A DNA stretch of 64,000 nt from Pyrrhosoma nymphula (Eukaryota > Arthropoda > Insecta > Odonata > Coenagrionidae), in contig OY754336.1 of assembly GCA_963573305.1 (NCBI GenBank), positions 15,660,699 through 15,724,698 on the forward strand, given 5' to 3'. Position numbers and translations under genes: made by a program. The notes below the pieces were generated by a model. That model did no database searches, was not told where the DNA came from, and saw only the letters and a list, made by a program, of their open reading frames with translations. This document shows positions 23,552 through 33,940 of this stretch, piece after piece. Numbering within the stretch: the first letter of the stretch is position 1; each line of letters starts with the position of its first letter.

Positions 23552-26500
23552 CGCTACACACCGGTAAAGCCTTAGATGTCATTCGATGTAGAAGCCAATG
23601 TTGGTAAATATTTCTAAATGTTGTAAAAAAATTGTAAATATTTCTGATATCCATATCACTTGTGCGAGAAAATCTGGTGATTTTGTTTTTTTTTATAAAA
23701 TATTTCATATCTTGCCAGCATAAAAAATTTTCCACTGAATGCAAAGTCAATAGCGTAAGTTAATTGGAGAGGCTTTATTAAGCCACAATTTGGACCAAAC
23801 TCCGCGATTAAAGGATTGGAAAAACTGAGCGTGGATTATTCTTTTGCGTAACTGAAGGAAGCTACGTAAGATATGAGCAAACTCCATTAATATTTAAAAA
23901 AACAATTCTTATGAAATTGATGCAGTTCCAGTCGTAGAAAAGGAGATTTTTTCAGATTTACTTATAAGTAAGCACAAATTCTGTTAACTGTACTTATGAA
24001 TGTACTATGAAGCGACGGATTAGTCTTTTAATTATAAAGATTTCACAGAATTTCATTGATACCATTCAATTTATAAAATAATTCTAAAATAATTTATCTG
24101 GAGAATTTTGCTTCATCGTGGACTATTCTCATTGTGGTATGAGATCATTTATGAGTTGTAGTGTACGTATCGCTTGGTAATTCAAGCAAATCGTAGTCAT
24201 GGCTACAGAAATAATTCTCGCACCAGAAAAGCAATACTAAATTGGCATTCTCATAACCCTTCACGTAATGGTTTCATTCGTGTGGGTCTGCAACGTCTCG
24301 ATCCTCCATCCTCCTGCGTCGAAATCCGCCCCCTGCCCCTGGAGCAGTGCTTTGGATGGAATTGTGGGTCGGGATGACAATATGGCTCGCCCAAGTCGCC
24401 GTGAGAGCTTAATCTCCCGTAGCGTAGGCCTCTTAGGGCTACTCGGGTTAAAAGTATGGACTCACGGGAAGAGGTATCGTTGGACGCTGGAGGAAATTTC
24501 ATCTTTTTTCGAGTCCCCTTTGGATACCGCAGAGGCGTGCTAAGTTTTGCTCTCGCACGTCGAGAACCAGAAGGCACCTGGTTGACCACTTAACACCTTG
24601 TGGGAGAAAGATACCTTTATTCTGGGAAGCCTTTAAAATAGTGGGATCGGTTTCGAGGTCATTAGAAGCTGAGAGAGCTTGTGTCTCACGGAGTGTGGAG
24701 CATGCGAACCATTGCTGGACCTACTATGGAGATTACGAAGGATTGGTTGACATAGTGGGGTAATATACATGTTCAAGAGGTTTCAAAAATAATAAAATCT
24801 AAATAGTTATATTTTCCATTTCAAAGTTTTTAAAATGTATAATTCCACCAGCAGTCATCAATACGTAGATTGGTTATCTGCTGCTCTGAATCTTTCATCT
24901 AAAATAATTTATGGCTAAAAAAAATATTTTTATGTTTGTAATTTATTTAACATACATAAATTCAGCAAGATCAGCATTAACTAATTGAAGTCAGTGTAGT
25001 CAATTAACTATTTGGGAATCGGTGTAGCGTCCACTCGATTTAATTCTCAGTCTATCTACAGTTACATCATGGAATGTGACGATTTCGTTCGACATCTATA
25101 AGACATACGGGATATCTTTAAGGTCAGTTATAGAATTATGGTTTCTAACCATGAACGATAATCAGTTGTTGACTTCGTAAGATTGCGGTAAGGATAGTTA
25201 TTCATGCCGAGAAATGGAGCGTCGCGGTCCCCTAATGCCCTGTTTATATAGTTGATGTTGGTGGATAGTTTAGCGTGAATGGTGGGGAAATGGAGGCAAC
25301 AGGACCTCCTCCCTATGGTTCGAGTGAGACGTCTTCCATAGTCATCCAATCAAAGTAATGACCTCGGGATGGCATATTTCGCGTGGATAAATCGCTCCCA
25401 TCTTCGCTCGTGTCTCGGGACATCGTCTAGGTCGTAGTAAGCGTTACTGAGACATATTGCAATGGGACATAATGATGGAACTTGTAGCAATGTGATAACT
25501 TCCCATGGTCATTGCTCATTTTCGCAGGTGTTGATTTCCAGCTGCCTTTTTCTCCACGTCACACCCATCACAAGTGAGAGTGTCAGTCAAAGAATCTCTT
25601 GTTTCTCTTTGGATGCAAAAACGTTCCTTTAGGCTTGCGTTGCTTTCGGTGTAGCTTACGACCTCATTAAATCTTTTGAACGCAAGGACTCGCATTTAAC
25701 AACTTATTTCCTCACAAAAATGTAGTCGCCCTTCATATCTTTCGACTTAAGTCGAAAGCTATGAACGGCGACGACGATAACGACTAAACCAGCTACTTGC
25801 GGGCGCGTCACAACTTGCTCCATTAAGATAATTAGCGGTGTAAATTCGATGAGGGGTAGCTTGGAAATCATTATGCGCTCCTAATTTCCTGCTGGAGTGG
25901 ATCTAGGGGGTCGTATTCATAGGATAATTGGATCGGAAAGCAGTGGAAGAAAATGCTCAACCCTCATTCTCTGACCCAAATAGGTAAGAGATAATAATGA
26001 TGGGCCGTGGATGCAGGCCAGCGTGTGATGTTTGTGTAGTGAAATATGTGAAGCACTCTACGTGTGCCTCCTCAGCGTTGGAAGTGTGACAGGAGAGTGA
26101 TTTTTAATATCCGACCACTCCCGAAGCGTCAGTCAGTCGGCGTGGACACAAGCGACTCCCCCTGCCGCTCTCCTCGTAGCCGGACGTTCCTCCCCGCTGC
26201 AATGCACTCCCGCCCATTCCTCAGATTCCCCCTCGTCTCAGATATTTCCGGACCTTTTAGAATGCGTCCGGGAGGGGTTTCAGTGTCGTCGGGCTCTGCT
26301 CTTCCCTTGTTCTCTCCGGGTAGGTAGCTGCCTTATGTTTCCATCTGTTCCCCAAGAAAGATATGAGTCATGCGAGGAAGTGAAGAAATGTATTGGCAGT
26401 GCGTCTGTAATATATCTTGCCCGAGCTCTTGCCTTATGGTTCACGGATAATGTTATTCTAGAGCTGGGAGACAACGTTAATCATCTGTAAGAGTTTAAAT

Positions 26501-26832
26501 TTCTTCCATTGTCTTCGCTCGAAAAATATTTTCATCTCATTTTCGAAAGTTTTTATCATGGGATTGATGAACCATATACTCTTATCGTCCAGTCTTGGCT
26601 GAAGAAAACAGCGACGGACACTTTAACTTTTGATTTACAACGAGAACCTATGTCACCTAAGTGAACATCAAACTATTTATGGACAGCAGATTTATTCGTT
26701 ATGTCATTGTATAGTTTACCATATTTTTATTGAGATGTTGTTTTTAATGCTACGACAATTTTAAATTTAGGTTCGGAAAATATTTACCATACCAGCCTAT
26801 ATGTTTCCATTGTGCTCAACGATTTCCGTCTC
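23552..26832. other. no recognisable gene or repeat
   Basis: Mostly AT-rich. Frames of up to 112 codons around 24,250-24,590 overlap on both strands and match nothing known. Near 25,728-25,760 is a small palindromic stretch (CTTTCGACTTAAGTCGAAAG). Confidence 0.55.
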
Positions 26833-26901
26833 AACTTTGTGGAAGTTCGATTTCACTAATGGAAAAGAAAGCTTAGTTTTATTCCACCAATTTTATTTCA
26901 G

Positions 26902-26940
26902 GTACGACTTGTTTCGTCACAGGGATTCATCATCAGGTAC
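26902..26940 (-). ncRNA. hammerhead-ribozyme-like core, minus arm
   Basis: Read on the minus strand: GTAC (26,940-26,937), CTGATGA (26,936-26,930), a 14-nt segment in the helix II position, GAAA (26,915-26,912), C-AA-G, then TC completing the GTC cleavage triplet (26,908-26,906), and GTAC (26,905-26,902). The GTAC pair would form helix I. Helix II pairs poorly in this arm (G...C ends only), so catalytic activity is doubtful. The order and spacing match the type I hammerhead consensus. Confidence 0.5.
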
Positions 26941-27000
26941 ATACAAAAAATCAGAAATAGGTAATTTCATCAGGTACAAATTACCCATTTTTGATTTTTT

Positions 27001-27040
27001 GTACCTGATGATGATACCGTTGTGTCGAAACTAGTTGTAC
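27001..27040 (+). ncRNA. hammerhead-ribozyme-like core, plus arm
   Basis: GTAC (27,001-27,004), CTGATGA (27,005-27,011), one T, helix II GATAC-CGTT-GTGTC (27,013-27,026; five pairs including one T-G), GAAA (27,027-27,030), C-TA-G in the helix III position, TT completing a GTT cleavage triplet, then GTAC (27,037-27,040) pairing with the first GTAC. This is the connectivity of a minimal type I hammerhead ribozyme with a nearly absent helix III, a layout described for Penelope-like elements, where such motifs may act as dimers. Activity is not shown. Confidence 0.6.
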
Positions 27041-27080
27041 TTGGAATTAAACAAAGAGTTCTTTTCCATTAGTGCTCCTA

Positions 27081-27955
27081 TTATCTTGGCTCGAGCCCTT
27101 GATCTTTTCGCCAGCTGAGCATCGTATGCCTTATAAGAATGGCATGACTGACCGTATAAAATGTTATCACATCTTAATAGATCATTCGTAAGGGATTAGC
27201 TAATTGCTATATTTTTCATCCTTCGTCTTCAAACACCTCTAGCAGACATAAAACGTCTGAACTCATCACTTGTGGAAGATGTATCTCTGAAACCCATTAT
27301 TATTCAAATGGACTTCAGAAGGTGTAACGGAATGATAAATATACATTTGACATTTGCCGTAGAAATAAGACCTTTCGCATTAAACTTTGATTGGCCTTTT
27401 TTTTCAATGACCTTTCTCATGTCATGATTCCTTTTTACGCAACTTATAATCACCTTCTGTAGCGAGAAACTCGCCAAGTCATTGGCAGATACAGCGTACA
27501 CGTGTAGGGGAGACTGTTTTGGCCGTTAATGGATCGATAAGGAATTCAAATGGACTTCGCTTTTCCTGTAAATTGTTTCCGATGTTTTGTATGTCACGTT
27601 CTTCTGTAATTTAAACGTGTTTTCCATGCGCAGTTGATGAAACGTCATAGTTCATTTATATTCTTTCATCCGAAGGTTATGATAATTATGCTGTGCTGTT
27701 AACGGGAGTTGGAAGTGGCGAGGAGAGGAAAAAAAAGGCGTTCGGCCTCGTCGTGTACGGACGAGGCCGAGTGACTCTTTCCTTTTCCACTCCGATCCCC
27801 GTTCTCGCTTCACGTCTGCTGTCTTAATCCTCGCGCGACAAAATAGTATCCCATCACTTTCTGTCTTTGAACCATTGTGCCTTGTGTGATACAGCTCTAG
27901 ATAGTACATTTATGGAAGCCTGAATGTATAATTTACATTACTTAAAAAGAATCAT
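27081..27955. other. no recognisable gene
   Basis: Short overlapping frames only. A small inverted repeat GGCCTCGTC / GACGAGGCC lies at 27,744-27,771. Confidence 0.6.
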
Positions 27956-28577
27956 TCATGTGTCGGAGGAAATCCGACCGTCTTGGTCCGTCGCACCTCC
28001 AACTAATCTGCCTCACTAGCTTCTTCGCCAGAATTGTAAAACACAGGATTTCAGACTGCCGCAACATGCCTACTTGTTCAATCCTATCTTCTCTGTCAAT
28101 CCCTGATCTCTCCCATCAATTAATTAAAACCAATTTAAAATTTATTTACAATGTTCTAAACTCACACCTTGATTGTCCTGAATTGCTTTCCTCCATTAAC
28201 TTCAGAGTCCCTTGCCGATCCACATGTGCGCATTCCTTACTCCATATGCCTATCCCCAGACTATCCCTTGTCAAGCTCTCACTTCACTACCGCCTCTCCT
28301 CCCTACTGAATTCTTTGCCTAATAATATAGATCCATTTTTTTCTCTCTTCAGACTCATTCATCAATCTCGCCATGTCCCATTTTCCCATGAATAAATAAT
28401 ACCTCTCCCATTTTCCTCCCTTCCTACCTACGTTTTATTTGTATTTTTAATTATTTTCACCGTATACCAATTGTTTTCATTGATTGTTTTTGTTTTTATT
28501 TAATGTCTGTTACTGCGTCACTTTGAATTGGCAGAAATTCTGTATGTGAGCAATGAGTTAAATAAATAAATAAATAA
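27956..28577 (+). mobile_element. LINE C-terminal fragment with (TAAA)n tail
   Basis: The plus-strand frame at 27,958-28,395 gives DLSHQLIKTNLKFIYNVLNS, CPELLSSINFRVPCRSTCAH, and LHYRLSSLLNSLPNNIDPFF. The pattern CPELL..INFRVPxRSTR....PIPR..L...S..YRL...NSLP matches the C-terminal region after the polymerase domain in several insect non-LTR retrotransposons. A 3' UTR follows and ends in TTAAATAAATAAATAAATAA at 28,558-28,577. The 5' part is absent. The clade (Jockey-like or related) is not resolved. Confidence 0.7.
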
Positions 28578-28824
28578 TTTAATTAAGATTTAATTTAACG
28601 GTTTAATTTATTTTCTTAAACATGAAGTTTTCTTTCAAGGAATATTGTTTTAAATCAAATTGAATGAATTTTTTATTTGACAGCATAATATTTCCAGTCC
28701 ATGTGAGTTGTCGGTTAGAAGTCATTTGAGAAGGAAATCATTGAGAGAAACCAAACTCCACGGAGGATATTTTATTACTTTCTTCGATTCAACTCCCACC
28801 CAATGCATTTTTTAATTTATTCTG

Positions 28825-28890
28825 TTTATTGAACCCAATGTAAAGGCCTTAGTTGCTGTTTTTGGAGTTTTGATAAATGAATAAATAAAT
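28825..28890 (+). repeat. SINE S1 3'-tail fragment
   Basis: ACCCAATGTAAAGGCCTTAG, then TTGCTGTTTTTGGAG and GAATAAATAAAT match the 3' body and tail of S1 at 8,540-8,600. The tRNA-like head is missing. Confidence 0.7.
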
Positions 28891-29344
28891 CCATTACTAA
28901 AGTGAGACATCATTACTTCTTTCTATCCATTTTGAATAAAAAAAACTTCGTAATTTTTCGCACTTGATTTAAAATTTCACTCTCGCTATCAGGCCAGAAA
29001 ATGCCTTATTAAGTTTAAACCGGTCGCAGTTTTGAAATAAAGTGTGAAAAAGTACGGAGTTTTTAAAATTCAAAATGGATATCTATCACTTCCTCAAAGT
29101 CAAGCCTGAAACAATCAAATTTATTACTTCTTTCATTTTTAAATAACTAGTTATTTGTAAGACGCCCGTTGAATTAAGATTATTATAACAAACACTTTGA
29201 TTTGTGGCTCCATCTAACTTGCTTTGCTCCCTGGAATTAATGAATGTATCTCTTTAGAGAGTAAGAAATAGCGTGAAAATATTTAAAATGGAAGTTACCA
29301 TGGAAAAAGCACAATATATAAAAAGGTGAGTGAAAAACACTATG
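28891..29344. other. no recognisable gene
   Basis: AT-rich sequence with no motif recognised. Confidence 0.6.
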
Positions 29345-29445
29345 AAAAAAAAAGATTTACCACACCAGGGCATCGAACTTCTTACATTAAACTCCAAAAT
29401 CCACCCCATTACCACCTGTCTACCGCTTCCTTGAAGTAATAGGCA
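29345..29445 (-). repeat. possible old S2-type SINE head
   Basis: On the minus strand, GGTAATGGGGTGGATTTTGG is followed by the B-box-like AGTTCGATGCCCTGGTGTGG. The last part resembles the B box and following GGGTGTGGTGG of S2 at 13,678. No 3' body was found. Confidence 0.35.
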
Positions 29446-29530
29446 GTTCACAGCGCTTAAGGTAGTAAGAGCGAAAAATCACTTCACCTACAATTTGATG
29501 AATTTGGCCTCATTGTAAAGAAGAAGGAGA

Positions 29531-29778
29531 GCGTGGAGGCCTACTGGGTAGAGCGCTTGGCTACTGATGGAAGGGTCCCGGGTTCAAATCCGGGTGAAGA
29601 CTATGGACACCCCCGAACAATAAAAAATCCTCGGAGTGCGATGTGGCCCAGGGAAAGGAACTGGCCCCCCTACCCTGAATGTGTGAAATTCACACGCCTG
29701 TGGCTTAGTCCGGGATGAGCTCTACCCTCAATTATCCAAACCAATCTTCGGGTTGAATCTCTGAGTAAGTGAGTAAAG
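29531..29778 (+). repeat. tRNA-derived SINE (family S3) with (GTAA)n tail
   Basis: The A-box-like ACTGGGTAGAGCGCTTGGCT at 29,543 and the B-box-like CCGGGTTCAAATCCGGGTG at 29,579 are followed by a body (GGAACTGGCCCCCCTACCCT, CACACGCCTGTGGCTTAG) and a GAGTAAGTGAGTAAAG end. The head recurs at 61,475-61,540. The promoter-like boxes would support RNA polymerase III transcription. This is a retroposed element rather than a tRNA gene, because it has a long non-tRNA body. Confidence 0.82.
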
Positions 29779-29834
29779 AAAAAAATTCCCATCTTTCCAA
29801 TGTTATCAACATATCAGCATCTTACCTAACTACA

Positions 29835-30278
29835 TTTTGAGCAATTTGCTTGAAGACAAAGGCTGTTTTGCGTGGGATAGATTACGGCTGTGCGCTCGAG
29901 AGGGAGAATATTGAAAAAATTAGGAATTTCTAGCACCTAGATTTCGTCAAAAAACTAACGGTGGGTAGTTTGTATGTTTTCTCATTTATTGATAAATAAT
30001 AATGTATTACTCACCGCAGTGATTTTTATAGAATTGCAAAAAACACTTGCTGTTTTGTAGGCTTTTTAGACGTAAATCGTGAAAAAAGAGTCAAGTTAGA
30101 GACTTATGTTGATATATTTATTTAACTACTGAGAATTTTGGTCAGGTATAACTAAATGTTTGCGCCATTAATGTAACAATATATATTTCATACTTCGTAC
30201 AGACGCTGAAATTAAAAAATAAAATTCGTATGTGGTCTCCATTATGACTAGGGAACTATAATCTTGCTCAAACTGTGT
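29835..30278 (+). repeat. unclassified 440-bp dispersed repeat (U1), plus copy
   Basis: Inverted partner of 16,207-16,645 (see that entry for shared blocks). The left edge contains GAGCAATTTGCTTGAAG and GCTGTTTTGCGTGGGATAG. The right edge, TCCATTATGACTAGGG and CTCAAACT, runs directly into the Penelope-like fragment at about 30,282. Confidence 0.8.
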
Positions 30279-30281
30279 GTG

Positions 30282-30830
30282 GCCCAAAATTATTTCAAGT
30301 TCAACGGTAAATTTTATAAATAGGGCAGTTGCCTCGCTATGGATTCACCTCTTTCCCCACTGCTGGCAGATATTTTTGTTGACAATTTAGAAGAAAAAAA
30401 GTTTCGTTCAGAACACAGCCTACTAAATTATGTGGTCTACTGGGACAGATATTATTGTGCTTTGGAATGGAAATGATCGGCAGCTGGATATTTTCAAGAG
30501 TTTTCTAAATGATATTCATCCTACAATTTCATTTACCTGTGAAAGAGACTCTAACCACACCTTAAATTACCAGGATCTTACAATTAAACTCGATAAAGAC
30601 CGGCATTCCTTGTCCATTTTTCGAAAACCCTGTTATACCGACCATGCCATCCCAGCAATTTCAAGACACACACAAACTGATGACTTATCATTCCCAGATT
30701 CATCGCCTGTCCAACATTCCACTATCAAGAGAAGACCTCAAGAAAGAAATCAGCACAATTAAACAAATTGCTTCAGCTAACGGGTATTCACCAAATTTAA
30801 TAGACAAATTAGTTTTTAAAAAATAAATGT
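30282..30830 (+). pseudogene. Penelope-like element reverse transcriptase fragment
   Basis: The plus-strand translation gives QNYFKFNGKFYK, a stop, then MDSPLSPLLADIFVDNLEEK, the block preceding the active site in Penelope-like reverse transcriptases (usually PMGSPLSPxLADIFMDxLE). The region of the catalytic Y-V-D-D box near 30,430 is damaged: YV is followed by non-DD residues and a frame change. The next frame reads TDIIVLWNGNDRQLDIFKSF and continues FRKPCYTDHAIP. After another frame change come HSQIHRLSNIPLSREDLKKE and IASANGYSPNLIDKLVFKK. The GIY-YIG endonuclease normally following in many Penelope-like elements was not found. The copy is truncated and inactive. Confidence 0.88.
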
Positions 30831-32519
30831 GATATTAGTAACAGATATTCATCGACAAACATACCTTAGATGCGTTTTCGTGACCGTGGATCCATGTTAC
30901 AGCGTTACAGAGTCAGTCAGTCAGTCATGAGCATAATTATATAGGAAATGTGGTATATCTGTTGAAGTAAAACAAATTTCAGTACCTTTTTTGGGATTCT
31001 TATTTTGTCCCGATCCCGAATTTTTATCGCTCGGTATTGTAACATCCATGCCCTTAAGCCTTCGTGCTTCGGATCGCTCTCCTTCAGTGCATTCGGGTGA
31101 GGGCGTGGCTCCGTCGTCGTCGGCACGAGAGTCATTACCCCGACTCTATTTATGTCGGCGAGGCAAAAGTGCGTGCATGACCCACGACCGAAGGCAGAGA
31201 GCAAGCAGTCCCCATTATCGACTCGCTAGAAGCGTAGGGAGAGATTGAGGGGGGGGAGCACTTGTCGAACCCCCCGCGACTAGAGCACTCTGCTGCGATT
31301 CCTGACGCCACCTACCTCTAATTAATAGCCGTAGGGTGACAGTATGAGTCGATCTCATTGTTCGGCGTCCAACTTTACCACAATATTCCTTCCTTGCCAG
31401 CCCTGTTTTAGTCTCAGCCATCGTAAATTTGCTGAAACATTGAAGCGATTACTGAAGTCTTGGTGGCACTAAGCAGAGAAGAATCACGACCTTATTTATG
31501 TTCGGCATCAGATGGCTTAGTGCAATTTCTCTTTTGTTTGTACGCGGCGATGTATTTTGCTTATAGGCCAAATAAATAGTCTTAACTAAGAAACTTCATT
31601 TGATGAAGTCTATAAGCTCATGTGAAATATCCACGAGCAAGGCTTTAAGGCCAGTTAACCGTGTAACGTGGAAATCATGCTGGTCTCTGCAGTTGAGTGG
31701 AAATGATTGCATTGAATAAAGTCCAATGTAATCCAACCCGCTTGAACTTTTCCTTTGCGTGAAAATTAATTTCAGGGATCTTCGAGAATGAGAAGATTCT
31801 CATTTCTCTTCCCTCATCGCCAACTAAGAAAGGTTGGTGTTTTTAACGTCATATTGGGATTTAAAATGGGCTACTTTTGTTAGGAAACATGAAGACGCAT
31901 GGATGAAGTTTTCTCGGGTTTCCAATGGGGTGAGTGATTCCATAGTTGCCGAAGTTTCGAGGTCCGACAAGTTCCTCGTCTTTGGAACATGATGTCATAT
32001 CCCACGTGGAAAATTGGGATGAAAATTATACAATATTATATTTCAGTGTTTGGCGAAATGATGTATGATGAGGATAAAGTGTAGTTTCTCTTTTAACGAC
32101 TTCTAGAAAGCTCAATTTGGTCATCGGAATTTTGTTGAAGAAATTTATTTTTACAAAACTGTCAAAATATAATCTTTGTATGTTTTACATATTTCCAGAA
32201 GTCGTAAATTACATTAATGATTGTCTATTTTCTTTTTAGGTAAGATTCATGTGCATTCTACTGAAAGATGCAGACGATGGTGGTTGAATCCGTGGTCTTG
32301 GGCTACTTATTGAAACGCTGAAGGTGAGCGTAAATATACCTTTAAATTTAGTTCGTCGAAGTGATATTTATTGTTAAACGCTATTTTTTGTAAGTATTGC
32401 AGTACTATGTTCTTCAATCGCCTAGTTTTCAAGAATTATTTAATCATACAAACGCCATCCAAATTTAAGATTTCAGATAAATTCAATTGTATCGGGCGAG
32501 ATATGGTGGAACAGCATAT
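30831..32519. other. no recognisable gene
   Basis: A short (AGTC)n run lies at about 30,911-30,927. GGGGGGG at 31,250 and moderate GC at 31,000-31,400 are present. No exon-like or transposon-like block was recognised. Confidence 0.55.
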
Positions 32520-32668
32520 TATAATATATAAAGAAGCTGTTGTACTGTGCACAATCTTACTTTTTTATTTCGACGCGTTTCAACGCCCCGGCGTCATCAT
32601 ATCAGTTGTCCTGATGATGTCGCCGAGGCATTGAAACGCAAGATTGTGCACAGTACAGCAGGTTCTTT
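32520..32668. repeat. foldback element with hammerhead-like motifs
   Basis: The arms GAAGCTGTTGTACTGTGCAC and GTGCACAGTACAGCAGGTTC pair, followed by AATCTTAC with its partner and GCGTTTCAA with its partner. The minus arm reads ATGATGA (32,600-32,594), helix-II-like CGCC-GG-GGCG, TT, GAAAC, GC, GTC (32,574-32,572). The plus arm reads CTGATGA (32,611-32,617), TGTC-GCCGA-GGCA, TT, GAAAC (32,633-32,637). Both keep the CTGATGA-type and GAAAC blocks either side of a short stem. Confidence 0.7.
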
Positions 32669-32711
32669 ATTTATTATTGTAAGGTTTCTGGCTTTCCCGG
32701 TGATTAATACT

Positions 32712-32852
32712 GATGAATTCTTCTCGAACTTCCCACCGGGTTAGGTTATCCATGTTGGACGACGTTTCCACATCCACAGCCTTGAAGATGACAGGAAAGT
32801 CTCCAGTCGAAACGTCGGCCAACATGGAGAAACTAACCCGAGAAGAATTCAT
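32712..32852. repeat. foldback element, second type
   Basis: GATGAATTCTTCTCG at 32,713 pairs with CGAGAAGAATTCATC at 32,839. Inner blocks GGGTTAG / CTAACCC, CCATGTTGG / CCAACATGG and GACGTTTC / GAAACGTC follow. The turn carries CTTGAAGATGAC...CCAGTCGAAACGTCGG, resembling the element at 23,372. It lies only about 44 bp from the preceding foldback. Confidence 0.75.
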
Positions 32853-32989
32853 CTCTATCCAAATGCACTTGAAAATCTTCCACAGAGTAGGCGATAAGGA
32901 TTCTTATTAAAGACATTATTATAGAGCATTGAATAATTCAGTTTCCCATGTTTTACCATACTGTCTACCTAAAAGTCGTTCATTGATTG

Positions 32990-33255
32990 GTGAGAACAAA
33001 GAAGAGAGGGAACAAAAATAACATGACAGGAACCTTGGGTAAATGTTTTTATGAAGAGTTAAATTAGGAACTTTGAGATAGACCGTGGCATTGTAAGGTG
33101 ACAGAACGAAAGGCCTTGGGGGGGGGGAGGTGGAGAAGAGATAGGAGGTTTTTTGGTACATGGCTGTGACAGAAGCACGAAGAAAGAACATTGGGCCGAA
33201 AGGAAGACGAACGAGGAAGTACACGAATTGGTAGGGGAAGAAAGCCAATGGAGAA
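32990..33255 (+). pseudogene. RTE LINE fragment, strongly decayed
   Basis: Nucleotide blocks AGAGGGAAC...ATGACAGGAACCTTGGGTAA, ATAGACCGTGGCATTGTAAG and TTGGGCCGAAAGGAAGACGA...GAGGAAGT follow the same order as 42,150-42,385 of the RTE family 1 copy. Insertions (including a G-run at 33,118-33,128) and frameshifts remove any usable frame. The opposite-strand 109-147-codon frames are shadows of this. Confidence 0.65.
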
Positions 33256-33701
33256 AAGTGGCGTGATGCGCCCGTCCGAGTAAGTTTTTCGTTATTCGAA
33301 TGTCAATATCGCATTGATTTTCATGTGCTGTCCCGCGGAAGATGCAATATATCGCCTGATTACGGAAGATATTGTGCTGAATGCAAATGCGGGTGTCATT
33401 ATGTCGTCGCGTCATCAAGTATGATATCGCAATGCGATACACCGCATGGCCAAGTGGATGGATATACTGATATAATAATAAATTTATTACTTCCCAAAGC
33501 ATTATTCACCAAAATCAATGATATATTACGTACATTTTAGGAAGCTTTAGTTAGCCTCGAAGAATAACTGAGCTGAGGCTACCTTCACAATATAGCATAT
33601 CTGCACATATCCATGAAGAACAATTAAAAAACAAATCATCGTGCGATGTCTCGTATGCGTGTATCGCATGTCGCAGTCGAAGCATTGCAGTATCGCACGG
33701 T
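33256..33701. other. unrecognised sequence with repeated ATCGC motifs; tail-like AAT run
   Basis: The words ATCGC or ATCGCA recur at about 33,308, 33,349, 33,427, 33,662 and 33,692, and GATATCGCAATGCGATAC is partly palindromic. ATAATAATAAATTTATT at 33,470 resembles the tail-like block at 3,117. No coding content. Confidence 0.4.
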
Positions 33702-33940
33702 TCTACATCTACAAAATACCCTGCAAGCCACCTCAGGGGTGTGTGGCAGGGGGTGAGTATTCCCCAACATGCATTACACTATACCCTAAAGTTAGGGTAA
33801 CTACGGCAAAATATGTGTTAGCATAAATCGCTAATGCGTGTCATGAGGCGAAGCCTCACAAGCATGCACTACACTACAGATATGCTCCCAATGGAGGGGG
33901 ACCGTTAGTAGATATATGTATTTTGCAACTACACAAATGG
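33702..33940 (-). mobile_element. CR1-type LINE (family A), 3' UTR only
   Basis: CTACATCTACAAAATACCCT at the left is the reverse complement of the CR1-A 3' tail. AAGCCACCTCAGGGGTGTGT, CCCTAAAGTTAG, CATAAATCGCTAATGC and GAGGCGAAGCCTCACAAGCA follow. The same blocks in the same order are in 35,667-35,905 and 56,016-56,255. There is no coding sequence, so it is a 240-bp 5'-truncated insertion. Confidence 0.9.

Larger units (their letters stand above)
26833..27080. repeat. foldback element with hammerhead-like cores in both arms
   Basis: The arms pair over about 100 bp. CTAATGGAAAAG near 26,858 pairs with CTTTTCCATTAG near 27,061, and the inner arms contain GTACCTGATGATGA on the plus strand (27,001) and its counterpart on the minus strand (26,940). 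The centre has AAATTACCCATTTTTGATTT. The outer block CAACTTTGTGGAAGTTC at 26,833 also occurs near the foldback at 40,931 and, diverged, at 46,050. I interpret it as a Penelope-like terminal repeat derivative. Confidence 0.7.

Noticed and set aside
33256..33701. Clustered ATCGC words as a regulatory array
   Set aside because: Spacing and orientation are irregular, and the flanks include decayed retroelement sequence. I cannot separate this from chance or an old repeat.
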